A stretch of 38,555 bases of DNA from the NCBI GenBank assembly GCA_026394215.1, contig JAPKYR010000161.1, forward strand, positions 1 to 38,555, given 5' to 3'. Both the position numbers and the translations under genes were made by a program. This DNA is from a bacterium (lineage in GTDB: Bacteria > JAJVIF01 > JAPKYR01). Shown here piece after piece: positions 16,817 to 25,333 of this stretch (the first letter of the stretch is position 1; each line of letters starts with the position of its first letter). The notes under the pieces are model-generated. The model was not told the origin of the DNA, made no database searches, and worked only from the letters and a program-made list of their open reading frames with translations.

Positions 16817-16945
16817 CGTATCAGAACCACGCGCGTAAGCAAGTGGTCTACCAAAGTCCACTTATATATATGATTATGCAGATGTAAAAGATAGTCCGAA
16901 AGTGAAGTTGGTAGACCACTCGCTGACGCGCGTGGTTCTGATACG
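16817..16945. repeat. Long inverted repeat with 38-base arms
   Basis: The arms at 16817-16854 and 16908-16945 match in reverse complement at 36 of 38 positions (core GCGTGGTTCTGATACG). They enclose a 53-base AT-rich loop. The element is non-coding and unrelated in sequence to its neighbour at 16671. Confidence 0.8.
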
Positions 16946-16965
16946 TACGCTTTTCGGTTGGGGGA

Positions 16966-17739
16966 TTAATAAAACAGCCAAAGAATCGACTCATGGATTT
17001 TCTGTATTTTATCGATATGCCCGGCAGTTTCGGATGGTTCTGTTCCCATGATCGAGAAAAGCATTAAAATAAACCCGATCAAAAACACAAAGAATGGAAC
17101 ATAAAGCATCGCCCAGTAGAGAGTAATGCCGCGTTTCCGGTCATTTTCAGTCTCCTGAGGACGGGCGTTACATTTTACGCAGTATTCCCAGTGCGCGGTC
17201 CTCGCATCCAAATAAGAAAGGACGGCATTCATAAAAACCCCGGCAAACCATAAAAATGCGAGAATCAGAGCAGTCCCCATCCCGGCAAGTGTAAATGCCA
17301 CTTCGTCGCTTTCAGAACTGGCGGATTCGGCGAACATCACAACACTTACAATCCCGAAACCGTTCGTGATAGACCGAAAAATGAAATGACGCATGGCTTT
17401 TGCCATATTGCCTTTATCGGCATGCCAGAGATCGGCGAACCAGAACGCAGGCCATGCGAATGAATGCTCGTTAAAATTGCCGCAATATTCCGGAGGTATT
17501 TTTTTCCCATCAGACGAATAGACGGCGCCTGTTTCCGGGAAGTTTGCCGGTGAAGCTTTCTCAGGCTGAGGAGTCTCGGGAATTTGATTCTGTGTTTGAA
17601 TTTCGGTTGGCGTACCGTCGAATTTATATCCGCAGAATCTGCACGCACGTGATTCTTCCCCGATAAGTTCACCGCACGATGGGCAGGTCTCGAAGCGGTT
17701 TCCAAGGAAATGATTTTCTGATTTTCCGGGAGTTTCCAT
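16966..17739 (-). CDS. Zinc-ribbon membrane protein (DUF2628-like)
   Basis: The N-terminus holds a four-cysteine zinc ribbon (CPSCGELIGEESRACRFCGYKF, about residues 19-40), then a disordered Pro/Gln-rich linker. After it comes an aromatic motif (HSFAWPAFWFADLWHADKGN) of the kind found in DUF2628-type membrane proteins, and then three or four transmembrane segments. A second Cys pair (YCVKCNARP) lies between membrane segments. The ribbon would sit in the cytoplasm. No enzyme motif is visible and the function is unknown. Its start lies 27 bases after the stop of the AI-2E-family gene on the same strand, so they are probably co-transcribed. Confidence 0.65.
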   Translation of the reverse strand: METPGKSENHFLGNRFETCPSCGELIGEESRACRFCGYKFDGTPTEIQTQNQIPETPQPEKASPANFPETGAVYSSDGKKIPPEYCGNFNEHSFAWPAFWFADLWHADKGNMAKAMRHFIFRSITNGFGIVSVVMFAESASSESDEVAFTLAGMGTALILAFLWFAGVFMNAVLSYLDARTAHWEYCVKCNARPQETENDRKRGITLYWAMLYVPFFVFLIGFILMLFSIMGTEPSETAGHIDKIQKIHESILWLFY

Positions 17740-17765
17740 TGATATAAAGCTTATGGTTATTGATT

Positions 17766-19214
17766 TTAATCTTCAATATTGTCGGCTGAGTAAGGGCGAC
17801 GGGACATCAGGTTTTCCACCTGCTGAATAAACGCCGGGTAGTAAGTCTCGAAAACAACCTTCAGGCTTGCGGCAATAGGGAGGGAAAGCAGCATTCCGAA
17901 AATACCGGCCAGGTAGCCTCCGGCTAGAAGCGAGAACACAACTGTTAACGGGTGGAGGTTCAGGTCTTTGCCCATGATCCTCGGGACCATAATGTGCCCT
18001 TCGCACCACTGGATCGCCAGGTAGATGGCAAGGAGAATGAGTGCTCGAGCCCAGGCAATATGCACATAAGAGAAGATCATGTAGTCGCTGGGGATGAAGT
18101 ATGTAATAAGAATCGCTGGAATAACCGTGATTATTGCGCCAACAATCGGAATTACTTCTGTGATACCCGCGAGGAATCCCAGCAATAGCGCGTTTTTTAC
18201 TCCAAGAAGAAGTAATGTTGCGGTGATGATCACAAACATTAAGAAACTCAGCTTGAGTTGTCCGCGAAGGTAATGGTTCAGCATTTTCTCCAGGCTGTTG
18301 AGCAGGTTCTGGATATCGGTGGCGGTATGTTTCGGAGCCAGGTTGATCAGGCTTGCGTAGATTCGCTGCGCGTCGAGAAGAAGGTAAAACACGATAATGG
18401 GGACGGTGAAAAGAGTGACAATCGATCCGACCGCGCCGGAGACTCCGATCGCGATCCGATTGCTGACATCGATCAGCCATCTCTGGACATTCGGGACAAT
18501 GCTGTTTATATAGCCCGTGATATCTTCGGTGGTGATCCCGTAATGCCTCAACTGCGCCTGAATCGCCGCGATCCTGGGCGTTAGGCCTTCCTGCCATTTA
18601 TTAGCCCACTCGGGAAGCTGGGTAATGATCGCGTTTCCCTGGGTTACAATTGACGGGATTATTGCCGCCACTATTCCTATCAGGATCGCCCCGACCAGAG
18701 CGAATGTAATCAGGATCGCCCAGACACGGGGTACCCGTCGTTCTGTCAGCCATTCGACAACTGGGAACAGCAGGAAGGCGATTACAAAACTGAAAAGGAA
18801 AATCCCGAAGACAGACGCGATACGTATAACAAACAGGATGAGCCCGACAAGGACGCTGAGCGTGACCAGATTAGTAATATTCAGAATGCTCTTGCTCTGA
18901 GTATCGGCCATCACTCTTTTGACCGGGCGATCACGGTCGTAATCCGGCCTGTTTCGATCGCGCGAATGTCTCTGTCTGGAACTACGATTAAAATTATTCC
19001 GGTTTCTATCATCATGGAGACCTTTCGGCCTTTCCCGACCGCGGTCTGGAGAGTTGCCGGAGCCGCGGTTGCGGTTGTACGGAGACCTTCGGGGATTCGG
19101 TCGCGATGAGCCACCGTCCGATTGATTCGGATTGCCGGGCTTTCTGTCGGAATTTGGATTTTCAGGTTGCATGGACAAATCGATTCTGCCTTTCAATGCC
19201 GGGTATTCTAACAT
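17766..19214 (-). CDS. AI-2E-family permease with basic disordered N-terminus
   Basis: Residues about 120-470 form the polytopic AI-2E family domain (PF01594; formerly PerM/UPF0118). It has the large loop between early membrane segments (LPEWANKWQEGLTPRIAAIQAQLRHYG) and the PIVGAIITVIPAILI and HPLTVVFSLLAGGYLAGIFGMLLSLPIAA motifs. Members move small molecules or ions across the membrane, and the substrate differs between subfamilies. Unusually, the first 110 residues are low-complexity and very rich in Arg, Asn, Asp, Ser and Pro (for example SPDRGRERPKGLHDDRNRN). The start is uncertain: no good ribosome site precedes the ATG at 19214 or the in-frame ATG at 19172. Family call firm, substrate unknown. 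Confidence 0.8.
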   Translation of the reverse strand: MLEYPALKGRIDLSMQPENPNSDRKPGNPNQSDGGSSRPNPRRSPYNRNRGSGNSPDRGRERPKGLHDDRNRNNFNRSSRQRHSRDRNRPDYDRDRPVKRVMADTQSKSILNITNLVTLSVLVGLILFVIRIASVFGIFLFSFVIAFLLFPVVEWLTERRVPRVWAILITFALVGAILIGIVAAIIPSIVTQGNAIITQLPEWANKWQEGLTPRIAAIQAQLRHYGITTEDITGYINSIVPNVQRWLIDVSNRIAIGVSGAVGSIVTLFTVPIIVFYLLLDAQRIYASLINLAPKHTATDIQNLLNSLEKMLNHYLRGQLKLSFLMFVIITATLLLLGVKNALLLGFLAGITEVIPIVGAIITVIPAILITYFIPSDYMIFSYVHIAWARALILLAIYLAIQWCEGHIMVPRIMGKDLNLHPLTVVFSLLAGGYLAGIFGMLLSLPIAASLKVVFETYYPAFIQQVENLMSRRPYSADNIED

Positions 19215-19328
19215 ACAAAGGCTGATTACTCATGTATCGGGTAATTGTACGTATAATAAATTAGGTAGTAAATATCGAAAGTGCGCCAAATCCGCTAAAT
19301 ATTTTATGCAACGTTAAGGAAAATATTG

Positions 19329-19334
19329 TATAAT
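19329..19334 (+). promoter_or_regulatory. Consensus -10 box upstream of the XRE regulator
   Basis: TATAAT lies 46 bases before the ATG in the AT-rich divergent region between the permease and regulator genes. No convincing -35 at 16-18 bases was found; TTATGC at 19 bases is a weak option. Confidence 0.35.
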
Positions 19335-19379
19335 ATATGCTACATTACGATAAATATCCTTTGAAATAACGGGGTTACT

Positions 19380-19865
19380 ATGAATCCAACAAAGCAGAAG
19401 AAAAGGGCAAAGGCGGACGGGATGAGTTTCGGGGAGATTCTTAAAAAGCACAGGTCGGGGCAGAATTATTCGTTAAGGGAACTTGAATCTCGAAGCGGGG
19501 TATCGGCATCATATCTAAGCCGCCTTGAAAAGGGGGAAGCGTCGGCGACCTATGAAGTAATTACGAAAATCGCGGACGCTTTCGGGATCGATCCGTCGGA
19601 ATTTTTCCCCGGCCATGGTGGATTTTCGCCAAGTTTCAGGAAGGAATTCGGGGAAATCCTCGAGGATAAGACAATCCAGGTGATGTTGCGCTCCATGACA
19701 AATCTCGATCCATATGCGCTCAGGGCGGTAGCGGTCGCGACAACGCACTGGATCGAATTATTGAAGCGGGGGCTTCATCCTGTCCCGGACAAAGCGGGAA
19801 TGTATAAGATAAATTACGAGTTTGTCGAGGAGATGGAGAAATTCAAAGGATTTATTAGTCCTTAG
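19380..19865 (+). CDS. XRE-family helix-turn-helix regulator
   Basis: This 161-residue DNA-binding protein has an XRE (Cro/C1-type) helix-turn-helix at about residues 16-75 (ILKKHRSGQNYSLRELESRSGVSASYLSRLEKGEASATYEVITKIADAFGI). A C-terminal domain of about 85 residues without cupin or peptidase motifs follows. It probably dimerises and regulates nearby promoters. It is divergent from the AI-2E-family permease, sharing a 165-base intergenic region, so control of that promoter and of itself is plausible. Target and signal are unknown. Confidence 0.8.
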   Translation: MNPTKQKKRAKADGMSFGEILKKHRSGQNYSLRELESRSGVSASYLSRLEKGEASATYEVITKIADAFGIDPSEFFPGHGGFSPSFRKEFGEILEDKTIQVMLRSMTNLDPYALRAVAVATTHWIELLKRGLHPVPDKAGMYKINYEFVEEMEKFKGFISP

Positions 19866-19870
19866 GTAGT

Positions 19871-20287
19871 TTAGGTATCTGATAAAAGGGCTTTATATCC
19901 GGCTTGTGTGAAATGGTGGTCCGACGATAGGGCTTCGGAAATATTTCTTTTCTGCATTAATAAAAAAGAGGAGCAATCTGTCAGACTCCAGGATTTATCA
20001 GGTCTTTCTGAATAGTAATCCGATGCTTTGCGAATCTGGGCACTGGTAGCGGGCTCGATATCCACATTCACATTTTCTCTAAGGCTGATTGTCAAGTTGT
20101 ATGCTGCCACGCGCAACTCCTTCCCAAACCCGGACATTGCATTCAGAAATTCAACGAGAATAATTTCGCTGGTTATTATCCTGCAATGCCCAAGGTCGGA
20201 AGTAACTTTCCCGGCTTTTCCATGGTACTGATCTTTAGGGTTAATAGATGCAATCCAGTATCCGGTGTCAGCTAAAACAGTCTTCAT
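19871..20287 (-). CDS. PIN-domain protein (VapC-like ribonuclease candidate)
   Basis: This 138-residue protein fits the PIN fold, with the expected acidic residues: Asp7 in VLADTGYWIA, Glu46 in EIILVEFLNAM, Asp104 in WSLTDCSSFLLM and Asp123 in LSSDHHFTQAGY. These would bind Mg2+/Mn2+ for RNA cleavage, as in VapC toxins. Its start overlaps the stop of the upstream 318-residue-type gene by one base (TAATG), so translation is coupled. In classical vapBC pairs the upstream gene is a small antitoxin of about 80 residues; here it is a far larger protein. A toxin role is inferred from the family only. Confidence 0.8.
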   Translation of the reverse strand: MKTVLADTGYWIASINPKDQYHGKAGKVTSDLGHCRIITSEIILVEFLNAMSGFGKELRVAAYNLTISLRENVNVDIEPATSAQIRKASDYYSERPDKSWSLTDCSSFLLMQKRNISEALSSDHHFTQAGYKALLSDT

Positions 20288-21207
20288 TATTCTTTTCCAT
20301 TTGTCCTATATAAATATTTATCAACATTCCGGGAAAGATCTGCAGGGATGGACTCCCAGACACTCATGGGAACCTTTTTGCTTATCTCCTGAATCGTTTC
20401 CCAGATTGGTTTAGCATCCGGGTTGTATTCATCTTCCTGTGGTGAAGCTGTTTCCAAAGAATCGATTCTGCTAAATTTTCTCAATGAGCCTGACTCGGGA
20501 TCAAACTCTCCCCATCCTTTGGCTTTGACTTCAATTGAATCATGGTTTTTCAAAGCGTCAGTGATAATCCCTTCCTGTTCCGGTAAAAATTTGCCTCCAA
20601 TTTTCAGATTGTCTTGAGTACGGATAACGAAATTAAGCCCATCCAAATCAGCAGCCCTGACGCTACCGGTAACTTCGATGATATCCTCGTATCTGATAGA
20701 TACGAGTTCAAGAAGTCGTTTCCGGGTTTTAGATGAATATTTTGCGGGGTATGACCTCCTTGGGGATTTAGCGAGTATTGCCTCCTCTTCATCCAGAGAT
20801 TTGCCGAATTCCTCGAAAAATTGGAGAATGTTTCGTGGAAGGTTCTCAGGAAGTGGTTGATTGATTGATGCAGCCTGAATTCCCTCTTCCAGAATATCCG
20901 CTGCCATGTCATATTCATCGTTTAGCTCGTAAGGAATGTAACTCTGTACTCCCTCTTTGACTTTAAAAAGAGGAATTGCAGTTGAGCCTTCCAGCAAATT
21001 ATAGAATTTGATGTGAACGACATCCTTGAATCCTTTTGGCAATCGCTCGCGATCCGGGTTGGATTTTCTCCACAAATATTCAGCAATTTCAAATAGAATT
21101 TTCTTGTACGCAATGATTTCAGAAAAAATATCAACATCCAAACCATGATCCTCGAATCGCGGTCCCGTAAAGGTTAAAGTCGTTAATTCATTCTTCACGC
21201 CGTTCAT
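20287..21207 (-). CDS. Unrecognised protein coupled to the PIN-domain gene
   Basis: This protein of about 306 residues has no membrane segment. Its N-terminal part (TLTFTGPRFEDHGLDVDIFSEIIAYKKILFEIAEYLWRK..ERLPKGFKDVVHIKF) looks mostly helical. Residues about 180-260 (RYEDIIEVTGSVRAADLDG.NFVIRT.DNLKIGGKFLPEQEGIITDALKN) alternate as a small beta-barrel would, possibly OB-like. Its stop codon overlaps the PIN gene's start. I begin it at 21207 (MNGVKN), with GGGGAA upstream; a 12-codon longer version lacks a ribosome site. I do not recognise the family by name. Partner or antitoxin of the PIN protein is the simplest reading. Confidence 0.65.
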   Translation of the reverse strand: MNGVKNELTTLTFTGPRFEDHGLDVDIFSEIIAYKKILFEIAEYLWRKSNPDRERLPKGFKDVVHIKFYNLLEGSTAIPLFKVKEGVQSYIPYELNDEYDMAADILEEGIQAASINQPLPENLPRNILQFFEEFGKSLDEEEAILAKSPRRSYPAKYSSKTRKRLLELVSIRYEDIIEVTGSVRAADLDGLNFVIRTQDNLKIGGKFLPEQEGIITDALKNHDSIEVKAKGWGEFDPESGSLRKFSRIDSLETASPQEDEYNPDAKPIWETIQEISKKVPMSVWESIPADLSRNVDKYLYRTNGKE

Positions 21208-21330
21208 GTGTATTCCCCGGAAAGTGACGCACAATATCCACACTCAGCCCCACTGGCCAAAGATATTTGTATTCACTCTCTAATATATTCTACATTATAA
21301 ATCAGCTTATAGGGATAATATTTTTCTGGA

Positions 21331-23367
21331 TTATGTACTTAACTGGCCAGATTGCAGGTTTTGCTGAGACTGTATTTCCTCTCTACCCTTTTTTACTTCC
21401 ACAACGCTCAGCCTGACCTTTCCAACCATGCTTCGTGCGGCTTCATATACCGCGTTGACGGTGATTCCGTGCTTTTCCCACAACTCCTGCTGAGTGCCAT
21501 GCTCGATAAATTCGTCGGGAAGGCCGATTCGCTTGATCTCTATCGGCTGATAGTCCCCATTCTGCTCCTCACGTGGGGTTTCGAGAATATCCATCTCATC
21601 GAGCAGTTCGAGGACTGCGCTTCCGAATCCGCCCATCAGCACATTATCCTCGACAGTAACTACCCGTCCGGTTTTCCCGACCCATTTCCCGATAAGGTCA
21701 GAATCGAGAGGTTTGACAAATCTCGCGTTGATGACAGCGGCGTCGATACCGGCCTCGGCGAGTTTTTCAGCGGCCAGCTCGCATGTATGAACCATATTCC
21801 CGATTCCGATCAATGTGATATCGTTTCCCTCGCGAAGAAGCTCCGCTTTGCCGATAGGGATTGGTTCAAATCCTTTTTTAAGCTGGACTCCGGTTCCCGA
21901 TCCTCTAGGGTACCTGAGCGCAATCGGGCCATCGTGCTCAATCGCCGTATATAGCATGTCGCGAAGTTCCGATTCGTCTTTCGGAGCCATAACCACAAAA
22001 TTCGGGATCATTCGAAGGTATGACAGATCGAAAACTCCGTGATGAGTGGCGCCGTCTGCCCCGACAAGCCCCCCGCGGTCGAGCGCGAAAACGACGGGAA
22101 GTTTCTGTATGCCGATATCATGGATAATCTGGTCGAATGCACGCTGCAGGAAGGTTGAGTAAATCGCGATGACCGGCTTCATTCCCTGGATGGCAAGCCC
22201 GCCGGCAAATGTGACAGCGAATTGCTCGGCGATCCCAACGTCGAAAAATCGCTCGGGAATTCTGTCGCGGAATTTATCAAGCCCGGTGCCTTCCGCCATC
22301 GCCGCGGTGATCGCGATTATTTTCTGGTCGGTTACCGCAAGTTCGAGGAGCGCGTCGGCGAAAACGTCGGTGTAACTGACTCGCTTTTTCGGTGCGCCTT
22401 TTTCGGGAAGTTTCTCTTTTTTTGCAATTTCAGGATCGAACGCCCCGACGCCGTGATAACTGGTGGGCGATCCTTCAGCCGGATCGAATCCTTTTCCCTT
22501 GACAGTTAAAAGATGTATGAGTATCGGACCGGATTCGGTCCAGTTTTTGGCGGATTTCAGAACATCGATGACTACTTTAAGATTATGGCCGTCGAATGGA
22601 CCCAGGTATGTGAAGCCGAATTCCTCGAACATGATCCCGGTTTTCGAAGGGGAGACGAAGTAAAACAGGTTATCGGTGACAGCATCGAGAGCCCTTGCGA
22701 TCCGCGGGCCGAACCATGGAATGTGCCGCAGAGTTTTCAACGCGCCTGCTTTGATTGTCCGCATTGTCGGCACTGTTCGAAGGTAGGAAAGGTGTTGCCG
22801 AACTCCGCCGACATTCGGACTGATCGACATCCCGTTATCATTGAGGATTACTATCAGCTTCGACGGCATGTTGCTCGCGTTATTGATTGCTTCGAACGCG
22901 ATTCCACCGGTCATCGCGCCGTCGCCGATAACCGCGATGATATTATAATCCTCGCCGGCGAAATCTCTCGATTTAGCCATTCCCATAGCGGCGGCAAGGC
23001 TTGTGGACGCATGCCCGACAACGTAAGTATCGTGCTCGCTTTCCTTCGGATTCGGGAATCCGGAAAGGCCGTTGAAGCATCGGATAGTGTGGAACTGCTC
23101 TTTTCTGCCTGTGATAATTTTGTGCGGATACGACTGGTGGCCGACATCCCAGACTATTTTATCGCGGGGGGAATCGAATACCTTGTGAAGGGCGACAGTC
23201 AGCTCGACGACGCCAAGGCTGCTGGCGAGATGGCCTCCGGTCTGGGAAACTGTCTGAATAATAAACTCACGAAGGTCGCGGCATAGGCCTTTCAATTCGG
23301 GAATTGAGAGTTTTTTCAGATCATCCGGGTTATCGACCCGCGCAAGTATAGGATAGCCATTTGACAT
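21331..23367 (-). CDS. dxs: 1-deoxy-D-xylulose-5-phosphate synthase
   Basis: This thiamine-diphosphate enzyme condenses pyruvate and glyceraldehyde 3-phosphate in the first step of the MEP isoprenoid pathway in the cytoplasm. The 678 residues hold the TPP-binding block GDGAMTGGIAFEAINNAS, the active-site VGHAST region, the central pyrimidine-binding domain (AAMAEGTGLDKFRDRIPERFFDVGIAEQFAV) and the C-terminal transketolase domain (VVTVEDNVLMGGFGSAVLELL). I start it at the first ATG (23367), where homology begins (ILARVDNPDDLKKLSIPELK); an upstream TTG is in frame but adds an unrelated stretch. No ribosome site is visible before it. The products feed undecaprenyl phosphate and quinones, the carriers used by the membrane glycosyltransferases here. 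Confidence 0.95.
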   Translation of the reverse strand: MSNGYPILARVDNPDDLKKLSIPELKGLCRDLREFIIQTVSQTGGHLASSLGVVELTVALHKVFDSPRDKIVWDVGHQSYPHKIITGRKEQFHTIRCFNGLSGFPNPKESEHDTYVVGHASTSLAAAMGMAKSRDFAGEDYNIIAVIGDGAMTGGIAFEAINNASNMPSKLIVILNDNGMSISPNVGGVRQHLSYLRTVPTMRTIKAGALKTLRHIPWFGPRIARALDAVTDNLFYFVSPSKTGIMFEEFGFTYLGPFDGHNLKVVIDVLKSAKNWTESGPILIHLLTVKGKGFDPAEGSPTSYHGVGAFDPEIAKKEKLPEKGAPKKRVSYTDVFADALLELAVTDQKIIAITAAMAEGTGLDKFRDRIPERFFDVGIAEQFAVTFAGGLAIQGMKPVIAIYSTFLQRAFDQIIHDIGIQKLPVVFALDRGGLVGADGATHHGVFDLSYLRMIPNFVVMAPKDESELRDMLYTAIEHDGPIALRYPRGSGTGVQLKKGFEPIPIGKAELLREGNDITLIGIGNMVHTCELAAEKLAEAGIDAAVINARFVKPLDSDLIGKWVGKTGRVVTVEDNVLMGGFGSAVLELLDEMDILETPREEQNGDYQPIEIKRIGLPDEFIEHGTQQELWEKHGITVNAVYEAARSMVGKVRLSVVEVKKGREEIQSQQNLQSGQLST

Positions 23368-23447
23368 ATCATTATAAAGTCGTAGAACGACTGCACAAAT
23401 TATACCGGGAAAGCGGAGAATGCTCAACTTTGGGTGGGCATTAGTTT

Positions 23448-23485
23448 CATAAAATAAGCCGGCTGAAAATTATTCCAGCCGGCTT
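23448..23485 (-). terminator. Reverse-strand terminator upstream of dxs
   Basis: AAGCCGGCTG/CAGCCGGCTT is a perfect 10-base-pair stem with a 10-base loop. On the reverse strand it is followed by TTATTTTA. It lies 81 bases before the dxs start, so it either ends an upstream transcript or forms part of an attenuator for dxs. Confidence 0.65.
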
Positions 23486-23921
23486 GTTATCAGCAAAACC
23501 ACCCAACGGGGGTTCCTTCGATCCAAAACGCAGATTCTCTTCTGCCTGCAGGATGCTCAAACCGGTTACAAGCCCTGGCATGAAACCGACGCTGTCCAAA
23601 TCCACCTGGGCAATGAGCCGGGACAGTGACCGCTTGGTAGCGATCCATTCACATCCCGGGAAACCGGGTTCCGCAGGGATACGAGAGCAAATGAGGTGCG
23701 TCCTGCGAAAATTAAGAGCGTCCTTTATCACACTGTAGCCTTCGATACAGCGTGAAAGGCATTAATTAATGTAAATCTGCAAGGATCGAAAATGAAAGGA
23801 CCGATAAAACACCGGCAGGTGGATAACCGTTCGATCCATGTGGCCTTGAAATCTCCGAAAACATCTCCACCAAACGAGTCAAAATAATAGCATAAAATTC
23901 GAGTTTTGAAAAGAAGATAAC

Positions 23922-23981
23922 GTGGCATGCGACTCCGGCGCATGGACTTCCGCTAAACCATGCGCCGGAGTCGCATGCCAC
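23922..23981. repeat. Dispersed palindromic repeat, copy 4 (best copy)
   Basis: Two perfect 23-base inverted arms (23922-23944 and 23959-23981) surround a 14-base loop; the core is GGCATGCGACTCCGGCGC. It ends 12 bases from the 3' end of the reverse-strand lipoprotein gene and could terminate it. Confidence 0.85.
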
Positions 23982-23992
23982 ATATGGTTTTA

Positions 23993-24529
23993 TTACATAT
24001 AAAACATCGCGTACAGCCCTTCGGTGGAATCCCCTGCGTACGAAACCGGAATGACATTTACCGTAACCTCAGCGTCATTTTCGAGAGTTATCATGACAGA
24101 TGGAATTTTATCCTGCTCATTATCCGACCCCAGCATACCGACGCTTTCGGATGAAATGCCGAGGTTGATATCCTCTACCTGGTCCCCTCCGCATGCGATA
24201 AAAAGATGCGGACCCTGGCCAAGTTGGATTTTATAGGATTCAGAAGCCCATTCGGAAAGTCCCGAAATAAACCAGCCTCTGAGGACGGGATATTGCCCGG
24301 TCTGGTCGGGATCGAGTAAACGGATAAGATATTCCGGGTCCTGCCCCAGGTTTTTCCATTCTTCGACAAACTGGACGGGATCGTCACCGGAAAGATCTAC
24401 TGCGGAAATATCATCAGTCTGTCCGGATTGACGTGGAGGCGGTGGATTGTCGTTTCGGGCAGGGCAACCTGTTTGCGAAATCGAGATGGCAGTGAGGAGG
24501 AATATAAGGAGTGTGAAATGGATACGCAT
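23993..24529 (-). CDS. Lipoprotein of unknown function
   Basis: This 178-residue protein begins with a signal peptide and lipobox (LLTAISISQTGC), so Cys should be lipidated. A Pro-rich tether (PARNDNPPPPRQSGQ) and a soluble domain of about 130 residues follow. The tail is rich in beta-type sequence (IPSVMITLENDAEVTVNVIPVSYAG). I start it at 24529 (MRIHF), because TTGGAGA precedes that ATG and the signal peptide begins there; the open frame extends further upstream without support. No family is recognised. Confidence 0.65.
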   Translation of the reverse strand: MRIHFTLLIFLLTAISISQTGCPARNDNPPPPRQSGQTDDISAVDLSGDDPVQFVEEWKNLGQDPEYLIRLLDPDQTGQYPVLRGWFISGLSEWASESYKIQLGQGPHLFIACGGDQVEDINLGISSESVGMLGSDNEQDKIPSVMITLENDAEVTVNVIPVSYAGDSTEGLYAMFYM

Positions 24530-24648
24530 ATGCGATCTCCAACGGATATTTTTTAAGATAGTAGCGTTTTGAGTGGGATTAGACAAGAATGCTGGGGTAT
24601 TATTCATTCGACAGGCTGGCATACCGGCCTGCCGACAGGTGACAATAT

Positions 24649-25278
24649 ATGATAGATTATTTGACTAAGGATACTCTCGATTCAAAGACCGATGAATGGC
24701 TGGAGGGGCTGGAGGCTTATAACACTCATGATTTCAGATGCGAATCTGAGAAATCGGCGCTCCTTGTGATCGACTGCCAGAATTATTTCGTTGGAGACCC
24801 AGCTCCGGATGGCGCCCCGATACTCCCGAGGATAAACGAAATGATCGGGAAATTTCACGATTTGAATCGCCCGGTGATTTTTACGCGCCATATGCACAAA
24901 AAAGACAAATCCGATTTCGGCATGATCGGCGAATGGTGGCCGGAGAATATTATCGAGGATACACCCGAGAGCGAGATACACAAGTCGCTCGATATCGGCC
25001 CGGACGATATTGTCATCCGCAAGAATCGCTACAGCTCGTTTTACAATACCGGCCTTGATGATATCCTCCGTGAGAAGGGCGTGAGGGATATAGTTATTTC
25101 CGGCGTCCTGACCAACCTCTGCTGCGAGACTACCGCGAGGGACGCTTTTATGCGCGACTACCGCGTGTTTTTTCCGGCGGATGTCATGGGGACCGCATCG
25201 GAAGCTATGCACTTCGCAAGCCTGATGAATATCGCGTTCGGATTCGGGGTCGTGCTGAGATCGAGGGAAATTTTTTAA
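24649..25278 (+). CDS. Isochorismatase-family cysteine hydrolase
   Basis: This 209-residue protein has the isochorismatase-like (cysteine hydrolase) fold. The catalytic triad is visible as Asp in SALLVIDCQNYF (about residue 41), Lys in IVIRKNRYSSF (about residue 124) and Cys in GVLTNLCCETTARDAF (about residue 157). Family members hydrolyse amides, ureides or vinyl ethers (nicotinamide, N-carbamoylsarcosine, biuret, isochorismate); the substrate cannot be told from the motifs. AGGTGA before the ATG supports the start. A cupin gene follows after 55 bases on the same strand, probably in one operon. Confidence 0.85.
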   Translation: MIDYLTKDTLDSKTDEWLEGLEAYNTHDFRCESEKSALLVIDCQNYFVGDPAPDGAPILPRINEMIGKFHDLNRPVIFTRHMHKKDKSDFGMIGEWWPENIIEDTPESEIHKSLDIGPDDIVIRKNRYSSFYNTGLDDILREKGVRDIVISGVLTNLCCETTARDAFMRDYRVFFPADVMGTASEAMHFASLMNIAFGFGVVLRSREIF

Positions 25279-25333
25279 GTGAAATGCAAAACTCCTTATA
25301 TAGAGAAAAAATACAAGGACGGGATGAAGAACA

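Larger units (their letters stand above)
16602..16965. other. Intergenic region filled by two long palindromes
   Basis: No gene is seen in these 364 bases. Almost all of the region is taken by the two inverted-repeat structures at 16671-16754 and 16817-16945, described separately. Confidence 0.7.
23368..23992. other. Intergenic region upstream of dxs with possible transcript
   Basis: About 600 bases carry no recognised gene. It holds a strong reverse-strand terminator (23448-23485) preceded by about 400 bases that look evenly composed rather than AT-rich, and a dispersed repeat copy at 23922-23981. A reverse-strand frame of 94 codons reads through the terminator hairpin and begins with GTG without a ribosome site, so I do not call it. 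The terminator implies that something is transcribed toward dxs from upstream: a non-coding RNA or a decayed gene. Confidence 0.35.

Noticed and set aside
23447-23731. 94-codon reverse-strand frame upstream of dxs
   Set aside because: It reads through the terminator hairpin, begins with GTG without a ribosome site, and shows no domain; the stretch is described as a possible transcript instead.
24605-24640. Repeat family sharing CCGGCCTGCCG with 2851
   Set aside because: Only 11 bases are shared between the two sites, too little to claim a family from this window.
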